From positions 1 through 27,748 of the forward strand of contig JALKBU010000693.1 in the NCBI GenBank assembly GCA_023091735.1: 27,748 bases of DNA. Direction: 5' to 3'. Both the position numbers and the translations under genes were made by a program. Source of the DNA: Trichomonas tenax (Eukaryota; Parabasalia; Trichomonadida; Trichomonadidae). Positions 18,678 to 24,621 of this stretch are shown one piece after another; positions within the stretch are counted from its first letter, which is position 1; each line of letters opens with the position of its first letter. Under the pieces are notes generated by a model. The model saw nothing but the letters and a program-made list of their open reading frames with translations. It was not told the DNA's origin and did not search any database.

Positions 18678-18997
18678 AAAGTAACAATAAAATTTATGAT
18701 TGAAGAATAAAATTTTGATTTTCATTAATCCAATTAATTGGCAAACAAAAGTTAAAGGTGCTGGTTACAGTTTGAAGATGATAATTCAAAATTTGATCAA
18801 AAATAATATAAAATATCAATAATGATGAAAACTAAAAGTTGTGTCACTAGACATCGATAATTAAACTGTTTTCTGGTGTGAATGAGTGCTTGAAAGAAAA
18901 GATTAAATTAGCAAATTTTCAAAAATCATTTTGGAAGGCTCATATTTAGGTTATATCTTCGAATTAGGTTTTATATGATAACTACGCTATAAAATGT
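18678..18997. other. Intergenic, ~320 bp, nothing recognised
   Basis: AT-rich gap between two plus-strand genes; the PDI-like stop runs into TAAAA, giving a TAAA tail signal. No ORF, repeat or RNA gene noted. Confidence 0.5.
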
Positions 18998-19002
18998 TCA
19001 TT
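18998..19002 (+). promoter_or_regulatory. Initiator (TCATT) that fixes the start of the initiator-binding protein gene
   Basis: TCATT with +1 at 19000 is 6 nt above ATG 19006. The upstream in-frame ATG at 18994 lies before +1 and would not be transcribed, so 19006 is the better start. Confidence 0.7.
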
Positions 19003-19005
19003 TTA

Positions 19006-19848
19006 ATGAATGAAAGAAACTTGATTCCGCCGCAATTGAGTTTTTTATTAAAATCGAAGTCAAAAAGGACAAATAAGATAAACTTCGACCAAAAGATCAA
19101 TATGGCATTGGAGTGGGTCCAAAATTCGAATGAAAAAATGAATATTATTGGAATTATCAAAGATGCTAACGGTAGCATCATAGTTAATCCTCAGATTCTT
19201 GGGGAAGTAATGGATATTCAACCCAAATCTGTGCTCAAAAACCTTTCAATATTTGGTTTTATTAAATTGGAAACATTAGAATGGGGAAAGTGGTATAAAT
19301 TCACTAAAAACAGAGAATCAGAACAACGAAATCCAGGAACGCAGATAGAATCAGAATGGAATGTCAATATCAATTATTTATGGCAGAAATTTAACAGAGA
19401 GTTTAAAGATTGCACAGCACAGAGCTTTGACAAGTTCACTCACGCAAACTATGGTGGGTTCACGACACTTAGTCAATTGATTCAATTTGTGTATGGAACA
19501 CAGCAAATCACAGAAGAAATCTTCAGATCCTTATATTTTCATTTCGGACCATTTTCATCTATCAGCACTAAGCTTCCATCAATGGCTTTATCTGCAATAT
19601 CACGTGGTTGGTCATTTGGTTCAGGTAATCACTCGATAATTCTTGGAAATGATAATGTTTTTACATTTAAAGATGATAGAATCTCAACAAATCTTCTTAA
19701 TTGTGATATTTCTTCTGAAAATCCTTATTGGCTTAAACAAGAAGATGGAGCTGATATTGATCTTGAAGAGTTCTGGATGAAGTATTTTCCATATGCACAA
19801 CAGTCATACCCATATATTTCAGAGTTCAGCGCAAAATATCTGACCTGA
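19006..19848 (+). CDS. Initiator-binding-domain (IBP39-like) transcription factor
   Basis: The 280 aa product resembles the trichomonad initiator-binding protein family. Residues ~5-110 look like the IBD winged helix: NLIPPQLSFLL, then INMALEWVQNSN, then NPQILGEVMDIQPKSVLKNL as the probable recognition-helix region, then FGFIKLE and WYKFTKN. The middle holds a second conserved-looking block (FTHANYGGFTTLSQLI, FHFGPFSSI), and the tail ends with DLEEFWMKYFPY. In T. vaginalis, IBP39 binds the Inr TCAYW through its IBD and contacts the RNA polymerase II CTD through its C-terminal domain. This protein is somewhat shorter than IBP39 (about 39 kDa), so it is probably a paralogue. Its own gene has a perfect Inr. 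The assignment rests on pattern memory. Confidence 0.6.
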   Translation: MNERNLIPPQLSFLLKSKSKRTNKINFDQKINMALEWVQNSNEKMNIIGIIKDANGSIIVNPQILGEVMDIQPKSVLKNLSIFGFIKLETLEWGKWYKFTKNRESEQRNPGTQIESEWNVNINYLWQKFNREFKDCTAQSFDKFTHANYGGFTTLSQLIQFVYGTQQITEEIFRSLYFHFGPFSSISTKLPSMALSAISRGWSFGSGNHSIILGNDNVFTFKDDRISTNLLNCDISSENPYWLKQEDGADIDLEEFWMKYFPYAQQSYPYISEFSAKYLT

Positions 19849-19968
19849 AAGTATCATATTAAATCAAAAAATTTGACATCTCGATATTATTGGAAATGCA
19901 TCATATGATGTCAATGCCTTTGGGTATTATTTATCTTCTATTCAATGACTTCTTGTTAATTAAGATTC

Positions 19969-19986
19969 AAAAATAAATTTATTTTT
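19969..19986. repeat. 18 bp perfect A/T palindrome at the end of the capsid gene
   Basis: AAAAATAAATTTATTTTT is its own reverse complement. It overlaps the last bases of the capsid gene's stop codon and supplies TAAA on both strands. It may serve as a two-way 3' end signal, or may mark the left side of the mobile module. Such palindromes also arise by chance in A/T-rich DNA. Confidence 0.5.
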
Positions 19987-21553
19987 ATTCAGCTTCTGCC
20001 TCTAAATTATAATCATCAATTTTAATATCTGGTGGACCATTAGGTCTTGCCTGAATCGCAAAGCAACAATGTCTCAAGAATCCTATCTGTGGCTTCTCCT
20101 TAAATGGTGTGTTTGCCTGTGATGTCGTTACAGTTAATTTATAAGTAATTGGTGAATTTGATGCCTGACCTTGCTGGAAAGTAAAGTCCGTTTCTGTTGG
20201 GAATCCCATTAAGAAATGTGTTGTATCATTACTGACATATCCAGTGTCTTCATTTGCTAAAGTCGTTAATGACTTCATAACATCAACATTAAATCCTATC
20301 ATATCATTATTTGTATTACATGCGTTAGAAACGATTTCATAATATGCTGGGCTATTTGTAGATTCAGGTTCAGAAGGAATTGCACCATAAGCTCCCATAA
20401 ATAACTGAACATTATTAAATAAAGGATTTTCGAAATTCGTTAAGTATTCTGGAGTTTTCTGGAATAAGAACCAAATTGAATTAACATTAATTGGTGTGTA
20501 TTCTCTCGTAAATGTACACTTTGATCCTGCTTTATCAGAAATTGTTCCATCCATAGGCATCCAATCCATCAACTTAATTGGGAAGCATAAAGCTTGATTT
20601 GTGTAATGTTCCACCAATTCAGCGTAAACGTTAGGATCTAATGAGAAGTTTTTACCTAAAACAGCGCAATCTGTAAATTGTGCCTTAACTTTTGTTAATT
20701 TCTGCTTACCTGTTGTAATCGTTATTTCTTTAGTCGATGAATCCTGAGTCACTGATGTAATCACTGTGAACTCCTGAGACCATGGAACAAAGTGATTCGT
20801 TAGCTTTGGATACGTTTTGACTTTTGCGACATTGTTAGGAGTGATTAAGCAGTCCTCAACAGAAAGAGGACAAACTTGTAAAGCATCACTTGTGAACTTA
20901 ACTTTAATCTGAATATTACCTGCAAAGTCTAGAAGGAATCTTATAGCTTCAAATGGTAAGAATTTTCTAACAGGAAGTTTAAGAGGTATTTCGACATTAA
21001 TTTCAGAATTAGCGACTTTACCTCCACAATCAACAACCTGACCAGATCTGACAGTATTTACTCTCTTCCAAACGTTCGCATGTCTTGTTTTACTGAACAC
21101 ATCAACTTTTTTAACCGTTTCTGTTGTTCCGCAATTCGATATTACGTATGCCTCAAAGATTGCATTATCAATGGAATATACAGATCTACCATTAGCGAGA
21201 ATTTGATAAGAACATATAAAATAAATTGAGTCATCACAACCTATCCAAATTGCCGGATTGTTTGTGTTTGGAATAGCTGAAGCATCAACTTTTGTAGTAA
21301 GTTTATAAGTTCCTTTATATGTAAATAGTAAATTAGTATTGTATAAATCAATCACATTTTCTCCCTTAGGGCTAATATTAAATGTTGTATAAGAGTTATC
21401 ATTAATGTCTTTCGGTGACGCTGGATCTTTTGATGGTACATAACGTCTATTAGTATCACCAACCTGAATCGCATTATCAATTATATCAAAGTAACTTCTT
21501 ATCTGATGATAGTGCTCAGCTGGTGTGAATTCGTTTAGTTGTTCGTTCTCCAT
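19985..21553 (-). CDS. Probable double-jelly-roll major capsid protein of a Maverick/Polinton-like element
   Basis: This 522 aa protein is almost all beta-strand by pattern. It opens with a segment FNISPKGENVIDLYNTNLLF (residues ~58-77), like the 'f.i.....fiDL..t.l' start of polinton and adenovirus-like capsids, then a Gly- and Asn-rich strand series. DDSIYFICSYQILANGRSVY (~109-128) corresponds to the 'n....lF......ng..v' element of these capsids. Later strands include LPVRKFLPFEAIRFLL and FAGNIQIKVKF, which would end the first jelly roll. Size (about 500-600 aa) fits polinton capsids. There is no signal peptide or membrane segment. Codons are A/T-ending, unlike the flanking housekeeping genes. 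No host initiator precedes the ATG. A small charged protein gene lies 27 bp upstream on the same strand. Structure prediction would be needed to be certain. Confidence 0.55.
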   Translation of the reverse strand: MENEQLNEFTPAEHYHQIRSYFDIIDNAIQVGDTNRRYVPSKDPASPKDINDNSYTTFNISPKGENVIDLYNTNLLFTYKGTYKLTTKVDASAIPNTNNPAIWIGCDDSIYFICSYQILANGRSVYSIDNAIFEAYVISNCGTTETVKKVDVFSKTRHANVWKRVNTVRSGQVVDCGGKVANSEINVEIPLKLPVRKFLPFEAIRFLLDFAGNIQIKVKFTSDALQVCPLSVEDCLITPNNVAKVKTYPKLTNHFVPWSQEFTVITSVTQDSSTKEITITTGKQKLTKVKAQFTDCAVLGKNFSLDPNVYAELVEHYTNQALCFPIKLMDWMPMDGTISDKAGSKCTFTREYTPINVNSIWFLFQKTPEYLTNFENPLFNNVQLFMGAYGAIPSEPESTNSPAYYEIVSNACNTNNDMIGFNVDVMKSLTTLANEDTGYVSNDTTHFLMGFPTETDFTFQQGQASNSPITYKLTVTTSQANTPFKEKPQIGFLRHCCFAIQARPNGPPDIKIDDYNLEAEAE

Positions 21554-21580
21554 TTTTTATTAAAGATAAAAAAATAAAAT

Positions 21581-22021
21581 TTAATGTAAAACTCTTACTC
21601 TTCTTCTTAATGGAGTTTTCGACTGAGTAATAATTTTTTCTTTTTCTACTTGTTCAGAAATGTTAGAAACAAATTGCTTATTCTCTTCCGTTTCCTTTTG
21701 ACGTTCAACCGGGTTTTTGTTCATATCATTTGATTCAGTACTGCGTTCAAGAACTTCTAACATTTTCTCAAGAAGTTTTTTATTCGTCACTGATTCATAA
21801 ATGGTTACATTTTCTTTTTCTACTGGTTCAGTAACTTGCTCCTTACTTTCTTCATTAACTTCTACAGGTTTTGATTCAGTTGACGTATTAGTTAATGGAA
21901 CCTTTCTCTTACGAACTTGAATTTTACCGTTTTTATCAGTCATTACATAATATAATGGATGTTGTATTCCTTTTGCATCATTAATAATTATTGAATTTCT
22001 CTCAGATCTGCTTAAGCTCAT
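21581..22021 (-). CDS. Small charged protein of the mobile module, 146 aa
   Basis: I do not recognise this protein. Its first ~45 residues look ordered (IQHPLYYVMTDKNGKIQV, then RKRKVP). The rest is acidic and Lys/Glu-rich with a likely short helix (KKLLEKMLEVLERSTES), and it ends in a basic tail (LRRRVRV). It lies directly upstream of the capsid gene on the same strand, only 27 bp away, so the two may be expressed together and it may be a virion or scaffold-type protein; that is inference from position. Its start faces the start of the 22075 gene across a 53 bp AT-rich gap with no TCAYW initiator. Confidence 0.6.
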   Translation of the reverse strand: MSLSRSERNSIIINDAKGIQHPLYYVMTDKNGKIQVRKRKVPLTNTSTESKPVEVNEESKEQVTEPVEKENVTIYESVTNKKLLEKMLEVLERSTESNDMNKNPVERQKETEENKQFVSNISEQVEKEKIITQSKTPLRRRVRVLH

Positions 22022-22074
22022 GATTTAATTGGTATTAAAAAATAATATTTTAAATTTTTATCCAATATAAAACT
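22022..22074. promoter_or_regulatory. 53 bp AT-rich divergent promoter of the module
   Basis: This gap lies between two divergent ATGs. Its plus-strand half contains TAAAAAATAATATTTTAAAT and TATCCAATATAAAACT directly before the ATG. The same block recurs almost unchanged at about 23305-23342 before the paralogous gene. No host initiator is present in it. A conserved promoter specific to the element is the simplest reading. Confidence 0.5.
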
Positions 22075-22407
22075 ATGACAGACTTTGAAACTTTGAAATC
22101 GACATTAAAGGAAGAAATATTAAAGGAGCTTAGCTCCAAGACCGAAGGTCACAAACTCAAAACAACAACGAAAACAAGAAAGACGAAAAAGAATGAAAAA
22201 GATGATACAGGAGCAATGGAGGAAAAACCAGTTAAACCTAAACGTAAATGTACAGAAAAACAATTAGCAGCACTTGCTGCAGGAAGACAGAAGAATCCGA
22301 GGTGGATAAGTAAGCGTATGAGAGAAGCAGAGGAAAGGGCTAAAGCCCTTGAGGGACAAAGTCCCGAAGAAAAGAAGAAGCTTAAGGAAGAGAAGAAATC
22401 CAAATAA
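22075..22407 (+). CDS. Small basic module protein, copy A (110 aa)
   Basis: This is one of two paralogues in the window (other copy at 23343). A Glu/Lys-rich helix at the N-terminus (LKSTLKEEILKELSSK) is followed by a Lys/Thr-rich linker, then a conserved basic core KPKRKCTEKQLAALAAGRQK with NPRWI, and a charged helical tail. The core, with its 'teKQlaALaaGR.kN' pattern, looks like a short DNA-binding or virion-packing motif, but I know no characterised homologue. Compared with copy B the tail carries an extra segment around ALEGQSP, encoded by two tiny adjacent hairpins (22337-22365). The stop TAA runs into TAAATTTT, giving a tail signal. The function is unknown; the position in the capsid module suggests a structural or nucleoprotein role. 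Confidence 0.65.
   Translation: MTDFETLKSTLKEEILKELSSKTEGHKLKTTTKTRKTKKNEKDDTGAMEEKPVKPKRKCTEKQLAALAAGRQKNPRWISKRMREAEERAKALEGQSPEEKKKLKEEKKSK
22337..22365 (+). repeat. Two adjacent mini-hairpins inside copy A
   Basis: GGGC-TAAA-GCCC (22337-22348) is followed after 4 nt by GGGAC-AAA-GTCCC (22353-22365). The sequence encodes the part of copy A that is missing in copy B, so it may be a small insertion. Confidence 0.45.
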
Positions 22408-22475
22408 ATTTTTCACATAACCACTAAAATTTTTTTCAAATTTCTGACTTCATAAATCCTAATCTTGACTTATAA

Positions 22476-22661
22476 AGTAACGTAAAACATTTTCCACGTT
22501 ATGATATTACATCAGATAACAGAGAATACAACACGGGTTTAATCATTGATCATGCAGGAAGTCACATTCATTCAGTTTACGGAAACACTGCCGACACTGG
22601 TTCAGGTACTGATTACATGCCTCCATACATTACTGTTTACACGTGGTATAGGATTTATTAA
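22476..22661 (+). pseudogene. C-terminal relic of a phage tail-collar/fibre-like protein
   Basis: An open frame of 61 codons with no ATG at its head runs from just after a TAA (22473-22475) to the TAA at 22659-22661. Its end reads GSHIHSVYGNTADTGSG and then MPPYITVYTWYRI. This is the classic end of phage short-tail-fibre or tail-collar proteins: a His-rich GSHxHxVxGxT repeat, a GSG turn, and the final 'MPPYxxVYxWxR'. Only this tail survives; the N-terminal part is absent upstream. In an intact virus or Maverick-like element such a domain would belong to a spike or fibre. It is too short to be tracked as a normal gene and has no promoter. Confidence 0.6.
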
Positions 22662-23072
22662 ATCCGAATACATTTTCTCTCATTTTCACTAAAATTATTT
22701 TTCAAAATTTCCTTACCCTCATTTCTTTTCGCTATCTTTTTCTAGTTAGTTAGTTTGTCATAAATTATTTTTTCTAATTTCTAAATAAATTTCTCTCATT
22801 TTTCACTAAAATTATTTTTCAAAATTTCTTACTTCATAAATCCTTTCGCTATCTTTTTTTAGTTAGTTAGTTAGTCATAAATTATTTTCAAAACTGAATA
22901 CATTTTATAAAGTCAGGAATTCCAAAATAAAATTAACGTTAGTTTTGTAAGTAATTCAAAAATTTATTTTCTATATGGGGGGAACCTAACTTGTAAAACT
23001 AATTCTGTCGTAAATATTAGTATTAATAAATCATTGATTTTGTAATTTGTGAGTTCGGTAATTTTGTAAAAT

Positions 23073-23100
23073 AATGTTCGCAGAATCCACGGCGAAGTCA
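23073..23100 (+). repeat. Hairpin repeat, copy 1 (degraded)
   Basis: AATGTTCGCAGAATCCACGG followed by CGAAGTCA. Compared with the other copies it has lost pairing in the stem (TCCACGG with CGAAGTC only) and the final GTGG. Confidence 0.6.
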
Positions 23101-23246
23101 TAAATTATTTTAAAATGTGAATAGATTTTATATAGTCAGGAATTCCAAAATAAAATTAACGTTAATTTGTAAGAAATTCAAAAATTTATTTTTTATATGG
23201 GGGAACCTAACTTGTAAAACTAATTCTGTCGTAAATATATTTAAAA

Positions 23247-23293
23247 AGATGTTCGGAGAAGCCACGGCATAGTCGTGGCTACTGCGAACATCT
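23247..23293. repeat. 47 nt nested hairpin, copy 2 of the family
   Basis: The outer arms AGATGTTCG (23247-23255) and CGAACATCT (23285-23293) are exact reverse complements. The inner arms AGCCACG (23260-23266) and CGTGGCT (23274-23280) also pair perfectly around a 7 nt loop. The arms are separated by 4 nt on each side, giving 16 bp of stem in total. It stands 50 bp upstream of the copy B gene. It is the most complete copy of a four-member family in the module. Confidence 0.75.
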
Positions 23294-23342
23294 AATTACT
23301 AACTAAAAAATAATATTTTAAATTATTATCCAATATAAAACT

Positions 23343-23666
23343 ATGACAGACTTCGAAACTCTGAAATCGACATTAAAGGAAGAAATATTAAAGGAGCTTA
23401 GCTCCAAGACCGAAGGTCATGAACTCAAAACAACAACGAAAACAAGAAAGTCTAAAAAGACTGAACAAACTGATGAAGGACTTACATCCTTAGAAAATAA
23501 ACCAGTTAAGCCTAAACGTAAGTGTACAGAAAAACAATTAGCAGCACTTGCTGCAGGAAGACAGAAGAATCCGAGATGGATTGCAAAAAGAATGAAGGAA
23601 GAAGAATCTAAGAAGAAAGAAGAGGAAGAAAAGAAGAAGCTTGAGGAAGAGAAGAAATCCGAATAA
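23343..23666 (+). CDS. Small basic module protein, copy B (107 aa)
   Basis: This is the paralogue of the protein at 22075. The first ~36 residues and the core KPKRKCTEKQLAALAAGRQK with NPRWI are nearly identical, while the linker (TEQTDEGLTSLEN in place of NEKDDTGAMEE) and the charged tail have diverged. At the DNA level the shared parts differ mostly at silent positions, and the ~40 bp upstream of the ATG are also nearly the same, so a recent segmental duplication of promoter and gene is likely. The tail here is almost only Lys and Glu. The stop TAA continues as TAAATTTT. Function unknown, as for copy A. Confidence 0.65.
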   Translation: MTDFETLKSTLKEEILKELSSKTEGHELKTTTKTRKSKKTEQTDEGLTSLENKPVKPKRKCTEKQLAALAAGRQKNPRWIAKRMKEEESKKKEEEEKKKLEEEKKSE

Positions 23667-23949
23667 ATTTTCTCTCATAACCACTAAAATTATTTTTCAA
23701 AATTTCCTTACCCTCATTTCCTTTCGCTTTCTTTTCTTAGTTAGTTTGTCATAAATTATTTTTCAAAAACTGAATAAATTTTATAAAGTCATTAGTTTCA
23801 AAATCAATTTTAACCTTAATTTTGTAAGCAATTTCAAAATTTTATTTTCTATATGGGGGACCCTAACTTGTAAAATTAACTCTATCGTATAAATATATCA
23901 TTAATAAATTATTGTTTTTATAATTTGTGGTTTCAGTAATTACATAAAA

Positions 23950-23980
23950 AGATGTTAGCAGAAGCCACGGCGAAGTCGTG
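23950..23980 (+). repeat. Hairpin repeat, copy 3
   Basis: AGATGTTAGCAGAAGCCACG then GCGAAGTCGTG. The inner stem CCACG/CGTG survives; the outer right arm is missing and AAAATATATA follows. Confidence 0.65.
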
Positions 23981-23993
23981 AAAATATATAAAA

Positions 23994-24025
23994 AGATGTT
24001 AGCAGAAGCCACGGCGAAGTCGTGG
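23994..24025 (+). repeat. Hairpin repeat, copy 4
   Basis: The same sequence as copy 3, in direct tandem with a 13 nt spacer, ending CGTGG. The inner stem CCACG/CGTGG is perfect; the outer arm is missing. It is followed by TTATCTCATTACTAACTAC. Confidence 0.65.
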
Positions 24026-24037
24026 ATTATCTCATTA

Positions 24038-24331
24038 CTAACTACAGTAATACCCTCTCAATCCTATAGGTAAATTTTGATGATTTTCATAAGGTTTTTT
24101 CAAGGTTCGTAATTCCGGAAGTAGCAAAAATTCACTTAAAAGTTCTCGTGTACTTTGATTTTCAAACCAATGTGAAACTTTTTTATCATCAGGAGCATTA
24201 CAAGCCTTAAGTATTGATTGCATTTGAAAGTAATCATCTTTGATAGAATGAATGATTCTCAACTGTGAGTTGTATTGAATCCATTTGTAATCATCACAGA
24301 TGGCTTCACAAATGACCCTCGAGTTGTTCAT
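24038..24331 (-). pseudogene. KilA-N domain protein, truncated at the C-terminus
   Basis: The 97 aa product matches the N-terminal part of trichomonad KilA-N proteins. It has a short leader ending WIQYNSQLRIIHSIKDDYFQ, then DDKKVSHWFENQSTRELLSE, the 'W..n..t.ell..l' core of KilA-N, and ends at LPIGLRGYYCS. In full-length members the LRGYY is followed by the 'hP.L......Ws' segment, which is missing here: the frame stops 2 codons later. KilA-N is a DNA-binding domain found in large DNA viruses and in mobile-element-linked families of Trichomonas. The break coincides with the start of the repeat block (TAGTTAGTAATGAG on this strand), so the gene was probably cut by a recombination or insertion. 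The family call is from pattern memory. Confidence 0.6.
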
Positions 24332-24621
24332 TGTTGATATGTTTACTTAAGAATTAAAAAAATAAAATTATTTTAAAATAATTTTATTTTTGGTATTTTC
24401 AAAAGTTTCAAAAATCGTGATTTTCAATAATATTTTCATTGATTTTCACGGCATAAATCACGAAGTGCAAATCTTCACTTGGTCAAAAAATAATGATAAA
24501 AGTAATGTTTTGTTTTGAAAAACCACGACCAATTAAAAATAGATTCTCTTGATTGTTGAATAGTAATTGCTGGTTTCTATAGCGATTTATTCTCTATCTA
24601 ATATAAAAATAACAAATTAAG
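24332..24621. other. Intergenic with a 34 bp palindrome
   Basis: This is AT-rich sequence between the KilA-N fragment and the DHHC gene 3' end. Apart from the palindrome at 24358-24391 no gene or repeat is seen. Confidence 0.5.
24358..24391. repeat. 34 bp perfect A/T palindrome
   Basis: The sequence is fully self-complementary with no loop, centred between 24374 and 24375 (…ATTATTTT|AAAATAAT…). It begins 27 bp upstream of the KilA-N start. It could extrude as a cruciform. It may be part of that gene's promoter, or mark the right side of the mobile module. Confidence 0.65.

Larger units (their letters stand above)
22662..23300. repeat. AT-rich noncoding repeat block with two to three imperfect copies
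   Basis: No gene. A unit recurs with the order: CACTAAAATTATTTTTCAAA, a pyrimidine-rich stretch with TTTCGCTATCTTTT, TTAGTTAGTTAGTCATAAAT, AGTCAGGAATTCCAAAATAA, then a G-run landmark TATATGGGGGAACCTAACTT, and finally a GC-rich hairpin segment starting ATGTTCG. Starts of the unit lie near 22685 and 22805; the later half is repeated from about 23098 to 23293. The same unit returns at 23680-24025. Confidence 0.7.
23667..24036. repeat. AT-rich repeat block, further copy, with two hairpin units
   Basis: No gene. The block repeats the unit described at 22662-23300: CACTAAAATTATTTTTCAAA, the pyrimidine stretch, AGTTAGTTTGTCATAAAT, and the landmark ATATGGGGGACCCTAACTTG near 23850. It ends with two tandem GC-rich hairpin copies. 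Its right edge coincides with the broken end of the KilA-N gene. Confidence 0.7.
19985..24331. mobile_element. Capsid-bearing Maverick/Polinton-like module, incomplete
   Basis: This stretch groups a probable double-jelly-roll capsid gene, three small charged proteins, a tail-collar-like relic, a KilA-N fragment and repeated noncoding blocks. Mavericks are abundant in T. vaginalis and carry capsid genes, and KilA-N families are also expanded there. No protein-primed DNA polymerase B, retroviral-type integrase, packaging ATPase or adenovirus-type protease is present anywhere in the window, and I could not find terminal inverted repeats or a target-site duplication. The limits given are those of the genes, not proven ends. 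It may be a decayed Maverick or a smaller non-autonomous relative. Confidence 0.5.

Noticed and set aside
18994..19005. Upstream ATG of the initiator-binding protein gene
   Set aside because: It precedes the predicted +1 at 19000, so the transcript should not include it.
22149..22403. Minus-strand ORF over copy A of the small basic protein
   Set aside because: It is antisense to a frame conserved between two paralogues; the equivalent is not maintained opposite copy B.
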